DNA of 64,000 nucleotides from Curtobacterium sp. 9128 (GTDB taxonomy: Bacteria; Actinomycetota; Actinomycetes; Actinomycetales; Microbacteriaceae): the NCBI RefSeq assembly GCF_900086645.1, contig NZ_LT576451.1:3100001-3164000 (forward strand), in the 5' to 3' direction. The notes below the pieces were generated by a model. It did no database searches and was not told the DNA's origin. It worked only from the letters and a program-made list of their open reading frames with translations. Numbering within the stretch: the stretch's first letter is position 1; each line of letters begins with the position of its first letter. The position numbers were made by a program, and so were the translations under genes. Shown in pieces: positions 35,133-43,276 of this stretch.

Positions 35133-36812
35133 ATGCGTCGACCCGTGTCTCCTTCCCGGCTCCTCTCCGCCACCGCTGTCGGCGCGGCCATCGCCGTCGC
35201 GGCGACCGTCGTCGGCGGCGCGCCCGCATCGGCGCACGGCTGGGGGTCCCCGGGGCACGGACACGATCCGGACGCCGGGCTGACGCCGCGGACCTCGTTC
35301 ACGATGGCGGCGGACGGGTCCTCCGGTGCGACGCAGGGCGGTGAGGGCATCCCCAACATCGACTCCGTGAAGAAGACGATCGCGACGTACTACGGCGACC
35401 CCGGCACCGGGATCGCGAACCGGACCGACTCGCCCTACATCCGCGAGATGCGGTCGATCGTCGCACGGCAGACGGCGCAGCTGCGGCAGATCCACGACCG
35501 CGCGGTCCGGAAGGGCGAGAAGCCCGCGATCGTGCTCGACGCGGACGACACCACGCTGTGGACCTACGACATGGAGGTCGCGGACATGCACTTCGTCTTC
35601 GACCCCACCGAACAGGACGTCTGGGTCCAGGACCAGCGCTTCCCCGCCACCCCGTCGATGGTCGGCCTCGTCAACACCGCATCGGCGATGGGGTTCACGG
35701 TCTTCGGGCTGACCGGCCGGAACGACGACCAGAAGGCAGCAACGGTGGCCAACCTGACGAAGGTCGGCTACCAGGGGTTCTCCTCGGACGACTTCTTCAC
35801 GAAGTGGACCGGCGTCGGCGCCAGCCAGCAGCCGTCGTACATCACGTGCGCGACGGCGTCGTGCACCACGGTCGAGTACAAGGCGCAGACCCGCAAGCAC
35901 ATCGAGCAGGACCTCGGGTACGACATCGCGCTGAACATCGGCGACCAGTGGAGCGACCTGCAGGGCGGGTACGCCGACCGGAACCTCAAGCTGCCGAACC
36001 CGACGTACTACCTCCCCTCGGCCGACCTCCCCGGGGTCTCCGAGCCGTCGCTCGCGCCGCGCACGCACTTCACGATGGCCGCGGACGGGTCGTCCGGTGC
36101 GACGCAGGGCGGTGAGGGCATCCCGAACATCGACTCCGTCAAGAAGACGATCGCCACGTACTACGGCGACCCCGGCACCGGGATCGCGAACCGCACCGAC
36201 TCGCCCTACATCCGCGAGATGCGGTCGATCGTCGCGCGCCAGGCCCCGGTGATCGCTGCACAGTGCGCCGTCGGCCGGGCGAAGCACAGCAACCCGGCGA
36301 TCGTGCTCGACGCCGACGACACCACGCTGTGGACCTACGACATGGAGGTCGCGGACATGCACTTCGTCTTCGACCCCACCGAACAGGACGTCTGGGTCCA
36401 GGACCAGCGCTTCCCCGCCACCCCGTCGATGACGTCCCTGGTGTCGATCGCCCAGCGGTCCGGCTGCACCGTGATCGGGCTGACCGGTCGGAACGACGAC
36501 CAGAAGACGGCGACCATCGCGAACCTGCAGAAGGTCGGGTACCCGCAGTTCCGCGCTGAGCAGCACGGCACGCAGACCTACTACACGAAGTGGACCGGGG
36601 TCGGCGCGTCGCAGCAGCCGTCGTACGTCCAGTGCGCGACCGCGAAGTGCACGACGATCGAGTACAAGTCGCAGACCCGCGCACACATCGAGTCGACGGC
36701 CGGCGGACGGTACGACATCGTCGCGAACGTGGGCGACCAGTACAGCGATCTCAAGGGCGGCTCGGCCGACCGAGCCGTGAAGTTGCCGAATCCGACGTAC
36801 TACCTGCCCTGA
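35133..36812 (+). CDS. secreted HAD-type acid phosphatase with tandem duplicated domain
   Basis: A 559-residue protein with a signal peptide (MRRPVSPSRLL, then an Ala/Val core ending near ASAHG). Two copies of one acid phosphatase domain follow, at about residues 50-305 and 307-559, offset by 257 codons. Each has LDADDTTLW (Asp136/Asp138 and Asp393/Asp395, nucleophile and acid-base), GLTGRNDDQK and NVGDQYSDL or NIGDQWSDL with the second acidic motif. Each resembles a whole single-domain family member, so this is a head-to-tail duplication in one chain. Parts of the two halves are identical at DNA level. The ATG at 35133 is set by the signal peptide; the in-frame upstream sequence looks non-coding. 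Confidence 0.9.
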   Translation: MRRPVSPSRLLSATAVGAAIAVAATVVGGAPASAHGWGSPGHGHDPDAGLTPRTSFTMAADGSSGATQGGEGIPNIDSVKKTIATYYGDPGTGIANRTDSPYIREMRSIVARQTAQLRQIHDRAVRKGEKPAIVLDADDTTLWTYDMEVADMHFVFDPTEQDVWVQDQRFPATPSMVGLVNTASAMGFTVFGLTGRNDDQKAATVANLTKVGYQGFSSDDFFTKWTGVGASQQPSYITCATASCTTVEYKAQTRKHIEQDLGYDIALNIGDQWSDLQGGYADRNLKLPNPTYYLPSADLPGVSEPSLAPRTHFTMAADGSSGATQGGEGIPNIDSVKKTIATYYGDPGTGIANRTDSPYIREMRSIVARQAPVIAAQCAVGRAKHSNPAIVLDADDTTLWTYDMEVADMHFVFDPTEQDVWVQDQRFPATPSMTSLVSIAQRSGCTVIGLTGRNDDQKTATIANLQKVGYPQFRAEQHGTQTYYTKWTGVGASQQPSYVQCATAKCTTIEYKSQTRAHIESTAGGRYDIVANVGDQYSDLKGGSADRAVKLPNPTYYLP

Positions 36813-36863
36813 TCAGAAGTACCGTCCGTCGCAGGGGGAAGTGAGCGCGAGGAGGCGTCTGCC

Positions 36864-38567
36864 GTGACCGGACCGGAGCCGTGGTGGACGGACGCGGTGG
36901 TCTACCAGGTCTACCCGCGGAGCTTCGCGGACGGCAACGGTGACGGCGTCGGCGACCTGGCCGGGATCCGCCAGCACCTCGACCACATCGCGGACCTCGG
37001 GGTCGACGTCGTCTGGCTCTCCCCCGTGTACCGGTCGCCGCAGGCCGACAACGGGTACGACATCAGCGACTACGAGGACATCGACCCGCTGTTCGGCACG
37101 ATCGACGAGTTCGACGCGCTGCTCGTCGAGGTGCACCGACGCGGCATGAAGCTCGTCATGGACCTCGTCGTGAACCACTCGAGCGACCAGCACCCGTGGT
37201 TCCAGGCCGCGAAGCTGTCCCGGGCCTGCCCGAAGCACGACTGGTACATCTGGCGCGCCCCGGTGGACGGCCACGAGCCGAACGAATGGCGGTCGGCGTT
37301 CGGCGGGCCCGCCTGGACGTGGGACCCGGGCACGGGCCAGTACTACCTGCACATGTTCACGCCGCAGCAGCCCGACCTGAACTGGGACAACCCGGACATG
37401 CGGGCGGCCGTCCACGCCATGATGAACGGCTGGCTGGACCGCGGGGTCGACGGGTTCCGCATGGACGTGATCAACCACATCGCGAAGGACCCGGAAGCGC
37501 TGTCTGACGGCAGCGCCGCGTACGTGATGCAGCCGCGTGTCCACGACCACCTGCAGGAGATGCACGAGCGGGTGTTCGCCGGGCGCGACGCCATGCTCAC
37601 CGTCGGCGAGATGCCCGGTGTCACCGTCCAGGACGCCGCGCTCTTCACGGATCCGGACCGCCACGAGCTCGACATGGTCTTCCAGTTCGAGCACGTCGGA
37701 CTCGACCACGGGCCCACGACCAAGTTCGACAACCGTCCGTTCGACCTGCCGGTGCTCAAGGCCTCGCTCGCCCGGTGGCAGACCGCGCTCGCCGAGACCG
37801 GTTGGAACTCGCTCTACCTCGCCAACCACGACCAGCCGCGGCCGGTGTCGCGGTTCGGCGCCGCGGCCGTGGCCGCAACGGCCGGGGCTGCTCCGCCGGG
37901 ATCCGGGGCCGACCCGTTCGCGTTCCGCTACGAGTCCGCGACGCTCCTCGCGACCGTGCTGCACCTGCACCGCGGGACGCCGTACGTCTACCAGGGCGAC
38001 GAGATCGGCATGGTGAACGCCGGGTTCCGGACGATCGACGAGTACCGCGACATCGAATCGCTCAACTGGTACCGCGGGGCGGTCGGGCGCGGCATGCCCG
38101 TGGCCGAGGCGCTCGACGCGTTGGCGTTCCGCAGCCGGGACAACGCCAGGACGCCGATCCCCTGGGACGACAGCGAGCCAGCCGGCGGGTTCTCCTCGAC
38201 CACGCCGTGGATCGGCATGGGGCAGGGATGGCCTGCCGTGACGGTGGCCGCAGACCGTGCAGCAGGCGACCGCTCGGTGTTCGCGCACACGCGCCGACTC
38301 ATCGATCTCCGGCACACGTCGCGGACGGTCCGGCTCGGTGCGTTCGAGCTGCTCGAGGCCGATCACCCGTCGCTGTGGGCCTTCACGCGGTCCCTGCCGG
38401 ACGAGTCCGAGCCGCCCCTCGCGGTGGTCGCGAACCTGTCGTCCTCCGCTCTGGAACTCCCGGAGGACGTCGGGTCCCACCTCGGCGACCTGGTCCTCGG
38501 CAACCTCGGTGTGCCGGAGACGGGCGCGCTGCGCCCGTGGGAGGCGCGGGTCCACGCGTTCGGGTGA
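36864..38567 (+). CDS. GH13 alpha-glucosidase / oligo-1,6-glucosidase
   Basis: A 567-residue intracellular glycoside hydrolase (no signal peptide). The (beta/alpha)8 barrel shows WWTDAVVYQVYPRSF, DLVVNHSS, GVDGFRMDVINHIA (nucleophile Asp), TVGEMPG (acid Glu) and ANHDQPR (transition-state Asp). Glu-His-Val in FQFEHVGLD and a C-terminal beta domain complete it. It probably cleaves short alpha-glucosides such as isomaltose, maltose or sucrose. GAGGAGG lies eight bases before the GTG. A strong hairpin follows the stop. Confidence 0.9.
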   Translation: MTGPEPWWTDAVVYQVYPRSFADGNGDGVGDLAGIRQHLDHIADLGVDVVWLSPVYRSPQADNGYDISDYEDIDPLFGTIDEFDALLVEVHRRGMKLVMDLVVNHSSDQHPWFQAAKLSRACPKHDWYIWRAPVDGHEPNEWRSAFGGPAWTWDPGTGQYYLHMFTPQQPDLNWDNPDMRAAVHAMMNGWLDRGVDGFRMDVINHIAKDPEALSDGSAAYVMQPRVHDHLQEMHERVFAGRDAMLTVGEMPGVTVQDAALFTDPDRHELDMVFQFEHVGLDHGPTTKFDNRPFDLPVLKASLARWQTALAETGWNSLYLANHDQPRPVSRFGAAAVAATAGAAPPGSGADPFAFRYESATLLATVLHLHRGTPYVYQGDEIGMVNAGFRTIDEYRDIESLNWYRGAVGRGMPVAEALDALAFRSRDNARTPIPWDDSEPAGGFSSTTPWIGMGQGWPAVTVAADRAAGDRSVFAHTRRLIDLRHTSRTVRLGAFELLEADHPSLWAFTRSLPDESEPPLAVVANLSSSALELPEDVGSHLGDLVLGNLGVPETGALRPWEARVHAFG

Positions 38568-38575
38568 CCAGGGAC

Positions 38576-38618
38576 GGACTGGAGGCTCGGTGCCGGTCCG
38601 GCACCGAGCCTCCAGTCC
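38576..38618. terminator. terminator hairpin of a dispersed family (copy 4)
   Basis: Perfect 21-base arms (38576-38596 and 38598-38618) around one base, including GGAGGCTCGGTGCC and its complement. It stands between the GH13 gene and the convergent ABC-2 permease. Confidence 0.8.
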
Positions 38619-38640
38619 GTCATGGGTCGCGTCAGCGACG

Positions 38641-38702
38641 CGTCGTCGGTCCGCTCACACGTCGCGCGGGCGACGCCGTCGTCGGTCCGCTCACACGTCG
38701 CG
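38641..38702. repeat. 26-base direct repeat at the permease 3' end
   Basis: Two identical 26-base copies (38641-38666 and 38677-38702, core GGTCCGCTCACACGTC) 36 bases apart. The second copy spans the stop codon of the ABC-2 permease; the first is a free-standing copy downstream of it. Confidence 0.7.
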
Positions 38703-39545
38703 TGTGCGCGCCGCGGCGATGGCGGCGCCACCGACCACGACGACCTCTGCGAGGAGGACGCCGAACCCACCCCAGCCGTTCAGGACGACCCCCGGCTGGT
38801 CAGGGGCCGGACCGGACGACGAGTAAGCGTAGAGCTGCGCCCCCGCGTCCGACGGCAGGAACCGAGAGACGTCGAGGATCCACTGCGCGTCGATCAGGCT
38901 GCCGAGGAGCGACAGGATGACCGGCAGTACCAGCAGGATACCGAGCGTGATCGCGATGCCGCCGGCGCTCGACCGGACGAGCAGCCCGATGCCGAAGGCG
39001 AGCAGCGCGAGGAGCGTCACGTAGACGCTGCTGCCGAGGATCGGCATGAACACCGAGGGATCCCCGAGGTCGGCCTCCACGCCGTTGCCCGCCTGCAGCG
39101 GTGTCGAGATCAGGACACCGATCCACGTCGAGACGGCGCTGACCACGAAGGTGCTCACGGCGAGCACGACAGCCTTCGCCAGCAGCACGCCGGTTCGGCC
39201 GGGGTCGGCCGTGAAGGTGGAGCGCACCTGCCCGGTGCCGTACTCGCCGGTGATGATGAGCACGCCGAGCACCCCGACGACGAGCGCGGTGAACGAGACG
39301 CTCGCCGTGTTGACGCTCACCAGCGTGCCGTTCGCGGCGTCCGTCGGCATCGCCTGCCCACCCTGGTTCACGAGTGTGCCGAGGAGCACCGCCATCGCGA
39401 CGGTGAGGGCGACGAGGATCGCGAAGCACCAGACGCTGGATCGGATGCTCCGGAGCTTGATCCACTCGCTGCGGACGAGACGAGGGAGGGACAGACGGAC
39501 GCCGGACATCGTGTCCGGTGTGGCCATCGCGTGCTGGGCGGTCAT
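38691..39545 (-). CDS. ABC-2 type transporter permease
   Basis: A 284-residue membrane protein with six predicted helices. It begins with a polar head and SLPRLVRSEWIKLRSIRSSVW, the usual lead-in of actinobacterial ABC-2 permeases, and has a large external loop around residues 60-80. It pairs with the ATPase whose stop overlaps its start by four bases. Export of a drug, lipid or peptide is likely; the cargo is not readable. Confidence 0.88.
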   Translation of the reverse strand: MTAQHAMATPDTMSGVRLSLPRLVRSEWIKLRSIRSSVWCFAILVALTVAMAVLLGTLVNQGGQAMPTDAANGTLVSVNTASVSFTALVVGVLGVLIITGEYGTGQVRSTFTADPGRTGVLLAKAVVLAVSTFVVSAVSTWIGVLISTPLQAGNGVEADLGDPSVFMPILGSSVYVTLLALLAFGIGLLVRSSAGGIAITLGILLVLPVILSLLGSLIDAQWILDVSRFLPSDAGAQLYAYSSSGPAPDQPGVVLNGWGGFGVLLAEVVVVGGAAIAAARTRDV

Positions 39546-40474
39546 CGGGTGCCCTCCGATCGGTACTCGACGTCGTCGCGGGTGAGGGCCATGTACGCCT
39601 CTTCCAGGCTCGCGCCCTGCGGAGTCAGCTCGTGGAGCACGACCCCGGCGCCGGCGGCGATCGCACCGACGGTCGGCGCATCGGGACCCACGACGAGGAA
39701 GGAGCCGTCGTCCCGTGCGGTGACGCCGGCGTTCGGGCCGATCGCCGCGAACAGCTGGTCAGGGGACGGCGTCCGGACGACGACCCGCGAGCCGCCGCCG
39801 GCAGCGCCACCGGCGTTCCCGGCACCGGCGACGAACTCCGCGATCGGGGCGTCGGCGAGGACCTTGCCGCGACCGAGGACGACGACGCGGTCGGCGGTCT
39901 GCGCCATCTCGCTCATCAGGTGGCTCGACAGGAAGACCGTGCGACCGTCGGCAGCCATGCGTCGGGCGAGCTGCCGGACCCACAGGACTCCGTCCGGGTC
40001 GAGGCCGTTCACCGGCTCGTCGAGGATCAGGGTCTTCGGGTCGCCCAGCAGCGCGGCAGCGATTCCCAGACGCTGCCCCATGCCGAGCGAGAACCCGCCG
40101 ACACGCTTCCGCGCGACGGAGTCGAGCCCCGTCATGTCGATGACCTCGTGCACCCGCGACTTCGGGATGCCGTGGGTCGCCGCGAGGGAGAGCAGGTGGT
40201 TGTACGCACTCCGGCCGGAGTGCACCGCCTTCGCCTCGAGCAGCGCCCCGACCTGGCGGAGGGGGTCACGGAAGGCCTGGTACGGCCGCCCGTTCACGAT
40301 GGCATGGCCGGCTGTCGGCCGGTCCAGCCCCATGATCATGCGCATCGTCGTGGACTTCCCGGCGCCGTTCGGGCCCAGGAAGCCGGTCACGCTGCCCGGC
40401 CGCACGACGAACGAGACGTCGTCGACGGCGAGCTTCGGACCGTAGCGTTTGGTGAGATGGTCGACTTCGATCAC
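39542..40474 (-). CDS. ABC transporter ATP-binding protein (drug/lantibiotic exporter type)
   Basis: A 310-residue NBD protein. Walker A is LGPNGAGKSTT at about 34-44, signature FSLGMGQRLGIAAAL (the SLGM variant common in this subfamily), Walker B LILDEPVNGLD and switch HLMSE. A C-terminal 90-residue extension contains a Gly/Ala-rich linker and is typical of CcmA/NatA-like exporters. It forms a transporter with the overlapping permease gene. Confidence 0.92.
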   Translation of the reverse strand: MIEVDHLTKRYGPKLAVDDVSFVVRPGSVTGFLGPNGAGKSTTMRMIMGLDRPTAGHAIVNGRPYQAFRDPLRQVGALLEAKAVHSGRSAYNHLLSLAATHGIPKSRVHEVIDMTGLDSVARKRVGGFSLGMGQRLGIAAALLGDPKTLILDEPVNGLDPDGVLWVRQLARRMAADGRTVFLSSHLMSEMAQTADRVVVLGRGKVLADAPIAEFVAGAGNAGGAAGGGSRVVVRTPSPDQLFAAIGPNAGVTARDDGSFLVVGPDAPTVGAIAAGAGVVLHELTPQGASLEEAYMALTRDDVEYRSEGTR

Positions 40475-40540
40475 GCGGCAACGCTACGGGACCCCCGTTC
40501 GGGGCGCGTCATCCCTGCGTACGAGATGCGGCATACATTT

Positions 40541-40560
40541 CCTCCACCCTGCGGTGGAGG
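40541..40560. other. small hairpin upstream of the ABC-2 operon
   Basis: Perfect 8-base stem CCTCCACC / GGTGGAGG with loop CTGC, 67 bases before the ATPase start and between it and the tRNA terminator. It may lie in the operon's leader. Role unknown. Confidence 0.4.
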
Positions 40561-40576
40561 GGCGGTCGGCGAACGG

Positions 40577-40612
40577 AAGAACCCCTCGTTTCCGGGGAAA
40601 CGAGGGGTTCTT
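40577..40612 (-). terminator. terminator after tRNA-Thr
   Basis: Perfect 17-base arms (40577-40593 and 40596-40612) with a 2-base loop, three bases beyond the tRNA 3' end on its strand. It separates the tRNA from the ABC-2 operon. Confidence 0.85.
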
Positions 40613-40614
40613 GG

Positions 40615-40690
40615 TGGAGCCGCCTGTCGGAATCGAACCGACGACCTATTCATTACGAGTGAATCGCTCTACCGACTGAGCTAAGGCGGC
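40615..40690 (-). tRNA. tRNA-Thr (CGT anticodon)
   Basis: A 76-base cloverleaf on the minus strand. Acceptor stem GCCGCCT pairs with AGGCGGC, the anticodon loop reads CTCGTAA (anticodon CGT, decoding ACG), the T arm contains GGTTCGATTCC, and a CCA end is encoded. A TATAGT -10-like box lies upstream at 40724-40729. Confidence 0.96.
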
Positions 40691-40734
40691 GGACGCTCCG
40701 TTCCCGGAGCGGCACGGGTCACAACTATACAGGT

Positions 40735-41370
40735 TCAGACGAGCGAGCGCGAAACGAGCGCCCCGAGCTCGTCGAAGGACCGCCGCAGATCGTCCACCAG
40801 GTGGGACTCGGCCGGGGACTCCGACCACTCCCACCATGCGTGCCGCAGCGTGGCGAGTGACACCAGCGAGGCGAGCCGGGCGCGGCGACGGAGCGCGGCC
40901 CCGTCCTCGGCGAAGGTCGGGTCGTCGTTCGCGAGCCGCCGTGCGATCACGGACTCGAGGGTCGACTGGAACTCCTTCATCGACGCCATGCGCTGGCTGA
41001 AGAGTTCCGGATTGGCGCGGAGCACCTGCTGCCGTTCCTCGATCAGACCGCGCTCCTCGATGAGCTCCTGCGTCGAGTGCACGAGCAGAGCACCGACGTC
41101 CGCGAGCAGCTCCCCGGCCGGACCGCCGGCGACGAAGGCGTCGAGCACCTCGTCTTCCGGCAGCGTCGGGTCGTCCCCGAGGATCGCCTGCTCCTTGCTC
41201 GGGAAGTAGTTGAAGAACGTCCGCGGCGAGATGTCGGCGCGGCGTGAGACCTCGTCCACGGTGACCGCGGCGAGGCCGTCCTCGACCGCGATGCGGAGGG
41301 CAGCCTGCTGGATCGCGAGTCGGGTGGCGCGTCGCTTCCGTTCACGCAGGCCGGGTTCTGCATCGGGCAT
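40735..41370 (-). CDS. TetR-family transcriptional regulator
   Basis: A 211-residue regulator. The N-terminal HTH shows RATRLAIQQAALRIAVEDG, VTVDEVSRRADISPRTFFNYF and PSKEQAI, the standard TetR_N pattern; the C-terminal ligand/dimer domain is variable. The ATG at 41370 is preferred because GGGAGAA lies about seven bases upstream; a TTG nine codons earlier is possible. No target gene is divergent, but direct repeats lie immediately upstream and may be its operators. Confidence 0.9.
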   Translation of the reverse strand: MPDAEPGLRERKRRATRLAIQQAALRIAVEDGLAAVTVDEVSRRADISPRTFFNYFPSKEQAILGDDPTLPEDEVLDAFVAGGPAGELLADVGALLVHSTQELIEERGLIEERQQVLRANPELFSQRMASMKEFQSTLESVIARRLANDDPTFAEDGAALRRRARLASLVSLATLRHAWWEWSESPAESHLVDDLRRSFDELGALVSRSLV

Positions 41371-41385
41371 GGGCTGATTCTCCCA

Positions 41386-41448
41386 CGCCTGGGTCAAGTC
41401 CCCACGCCTGGGCCAGGCCCCCGCCTGGGTCCGCTCCTCGCGCCTGGG
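41386..41448. repeat. four direct repeats upstream of the TetR gene
   Basis: The element CGCCTGGG(T/C)C occurs at 41386, 41405, 41422 and 41441, with steps of 19, 17 and 19 bases. The array fills the gap between the holB stop and the TetR start. A regulator-binding array is one reading. Confidence 0.6.
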
Positions 41449-42591
41449 TCAGCGCAGCGCCCGGACCACCGTGACGAGGAGCGCTTCGAGTGCCAACAGT
41501 GCCGCCACGTTCGCGGCGATGCGCTGCCGCGCCAACGCGATCGCGTCGAGGATCTCGAGGGCGGCGGCCGGCGGGACTGACTGCTTCACCCGGTCGAGGT
41601 CATCCTGCATGGCGAGGTTCACCGGCTCCCCCGGTGCACCGAGTCCGATGAGCAACAGGTCACGGTACAGCGAGGAGACGTCGACCAGGATCCGGTCGAG
41701 GCCGTCACGGAGACTCCGGGTGGCACGACGCTTCTGGTCTTCTTCCATCGCACGGAGCTGCGACCGGAGCGCCGGCGGCACCGTCCCGCCCGGCTCCACC
41801 CCGAGCGACCGGAGTGCTGCGTCCCGCTCTTCGGCGTCCCGCTGCTGGGTGATCGCCTTCGCGTCTTCGTCGGCGACCGCGAGGAGTTCCGCCGCGGCGG
41901 TCACGGCGTCACCGACGCTGCGGATCCGGAGCACGGTCTGCAGGGTCCGTCGCCGGCGGTCCCTGGCGTCTTCGCTCGTGGCCAGGCGCTGCGCCATGCC
42001 GATGTGGCTCTGCGCCTGCCGGGCGGCGTCCATGGCGAGCGAACGGTCGACACCCGTGCGCGCGACGATGAGGTCCGCGACGGACTCGATGCCGGGGACC
42101 CGCAGCCGGACCGATCGGACGCGGGAGCGGATCGTCGGCAGCAGGTCGGCTTCGCTCGGGGCGCAGAGGATCCAGACCGTGCGCTCCGGCGGTTCCTCGA
42201 GCGCCTTGAGCAGCAGGTTCGACGTGCGCTCCGTCATCCGGTCGGCATCCTCGATGATGACCACGCGCCAGCGGCCGACCGACGGCGAGTAGTACGAGGA
42301 CGTGACGAGCTGGCGGATCTCGTCGATGGTGATGATGACCCGCTGTGTCGTGAGCACGGAGACGTCGGGGTGCGTGTGGGCGGTGATCTGCCGCAGGGTG
42401 TGGTCGTCGTCCGGGCCGGAGCCGACGAGGGCCGCAGCGAACGCGGTCGCGACGTTCGACCGTCCTGACCCTGGCGGGCCGGTGATCAGCCACGAGTGGG
42501 TCATGCCACCGGTGCCGTCCGGGGCCTCGGCGGCGCTGCGGAGGGCGGCGACCGCTTCTTCCTGACCGGTCAGGCCGTCCCACACGCTCAC
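41449..42591 (-). CDS. holB: DNA polymerase III delta' subunit
   Basis: A 380-residue AAA+ clamp-loader subunit. It opens VWDGLTGQEEAVAAL and has a modified P-loop (ITGPPGSGRSNVA), VVIIEDADRMTERTSN as Walker B/DExH-like segment, LLKALEEPPERTVWIL and a C-terminal collar domain. The GTG at 42591 has AGGATC eight bases upstream. The segment that usually holds the four zinc cysteines of delta' or gamma/tau subunits contains none. It follows tmk on the same strand, a common arrangement. Confidence 0.92.
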   Translation of the reverse strand: MSVWDGLTGQEEAVAALRSAAEAPDGTGGMTHSWLITGPPGSGRSNVATAFAAALVGSGPDDDHTLRQITAHTHPDVSVLTTQRVIITIDEIRQLVTSSYYSPSVGRWRVVIIEDADRMTERTSNLLLKALEEPPERTVWILCAPSEADLLPTIRSRVRSVRLRVPGIESVADLIVARTGVDRSLAMDAARQAQSHIGMAQRLATSEDARDRRRRTLQTVLRIRSVGDAVTAAAELLAVADEDAKAITQQRDAEERDAALRSLGVEPGGTVPPALRSQLRAMEEDQKRRATRSLRDGLDRILVDVSSLYRDLLLIGLGAPGEPVNLAMQDDLDRVKQSVPPAAALEILDAIALARQRIAANVAALLALEALLVTVVRALR

Positions 42592-42643
42592 AGCGAGATC
42601 CTCGCAGGGACCACCGACGCCGTGGATCGAGCCACGAGCCCGG

Positions 42644-43276
42644 TCACGCGTCGATCCCGACGAGCGGGGCGAGTGCGCGACGGATCCGCTGCTGGACCAC
42701 GTCGGCGGGCTCGGCAGCGTCGACGACCAAGAACCGCTCGGGCTCTGCCGCGGCCATGCCGAGGAACGCCGAGCGGACCGATTCGTGGAACGCAGCGGCT
42801 TCGGACTCGAGGCGGTCGAAGGTGTCGCCGCGGGCGGCCGCCACACGGGCACGACCCTCGGTCACGTCGAGGTCGAGGAGCACCGTGCGGTCCGGCACGA
42901 GGCCGTCGGCCGCCCAGTCGGACACCGAGCGGATGTGCTCGGCACCGAGGCCGCGTGCGACACCCTGGTACGCCACCGATGAGTCGATGTAGCGGTCCTG
43001 CAGCACGACGTCGCCACGGGCGATCGCCGGACGCACGACCGTCTCGACGTGGTGGGCACGGTCCGCAGCGTAGAGCAGTGCCTCGGCCCTGGCGGACACG
43101 TGGCCGCGTTCGTGCAGCACGATCTCGCGGATACGGAGCCCGAGGTCCGTCCCCCCTGGCTCACGCGTCCGAACGACGGTGCGTCCGTTCGCTTCGAGCC
43201 ACTCGGTGAGCAACTCGGCCTGGGTGGTCTTCCCCGCGCCGTCGCCGCCCTCGAGGGTGATGAACCGACCGGTCAC
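42644..43276 (-). CDS. tmk: thymidylate kinase
   Basis: A 210-residue kinase that phosphorylates dTMP to dTDP. P-loop FITLEGGDGAGKTTQ is at about 5-19, TREPGGTDLG carries the DRX-type dTMP-binding Arg, DRYIDSSVAYQG the DRY/H motif, and DLDVTEGRARVAAARG the lid with its arginines. The ATG overlaps the topA stop by four bases, linking it to topA and holB. Confidence 0.96.
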   Translation of the reverse strand: MTGRFITLEGGDGAGKTTQAELLTEWLEANGRTVVRTREPGGTDLGLRIREIVLHERGHVSARAEALLYAADRAHHVETVVRPAIARGDVVLQDRYIDSSVAYQGVARGLGAEHIRSVSDWAADGLVPDRTVLLDLDVTEGRARVAAARGDTFDRLESEAAAFHESVRSAFLGMAAAEPERFLVVDAAEPADVVQQRIRRALAPLVGIDA

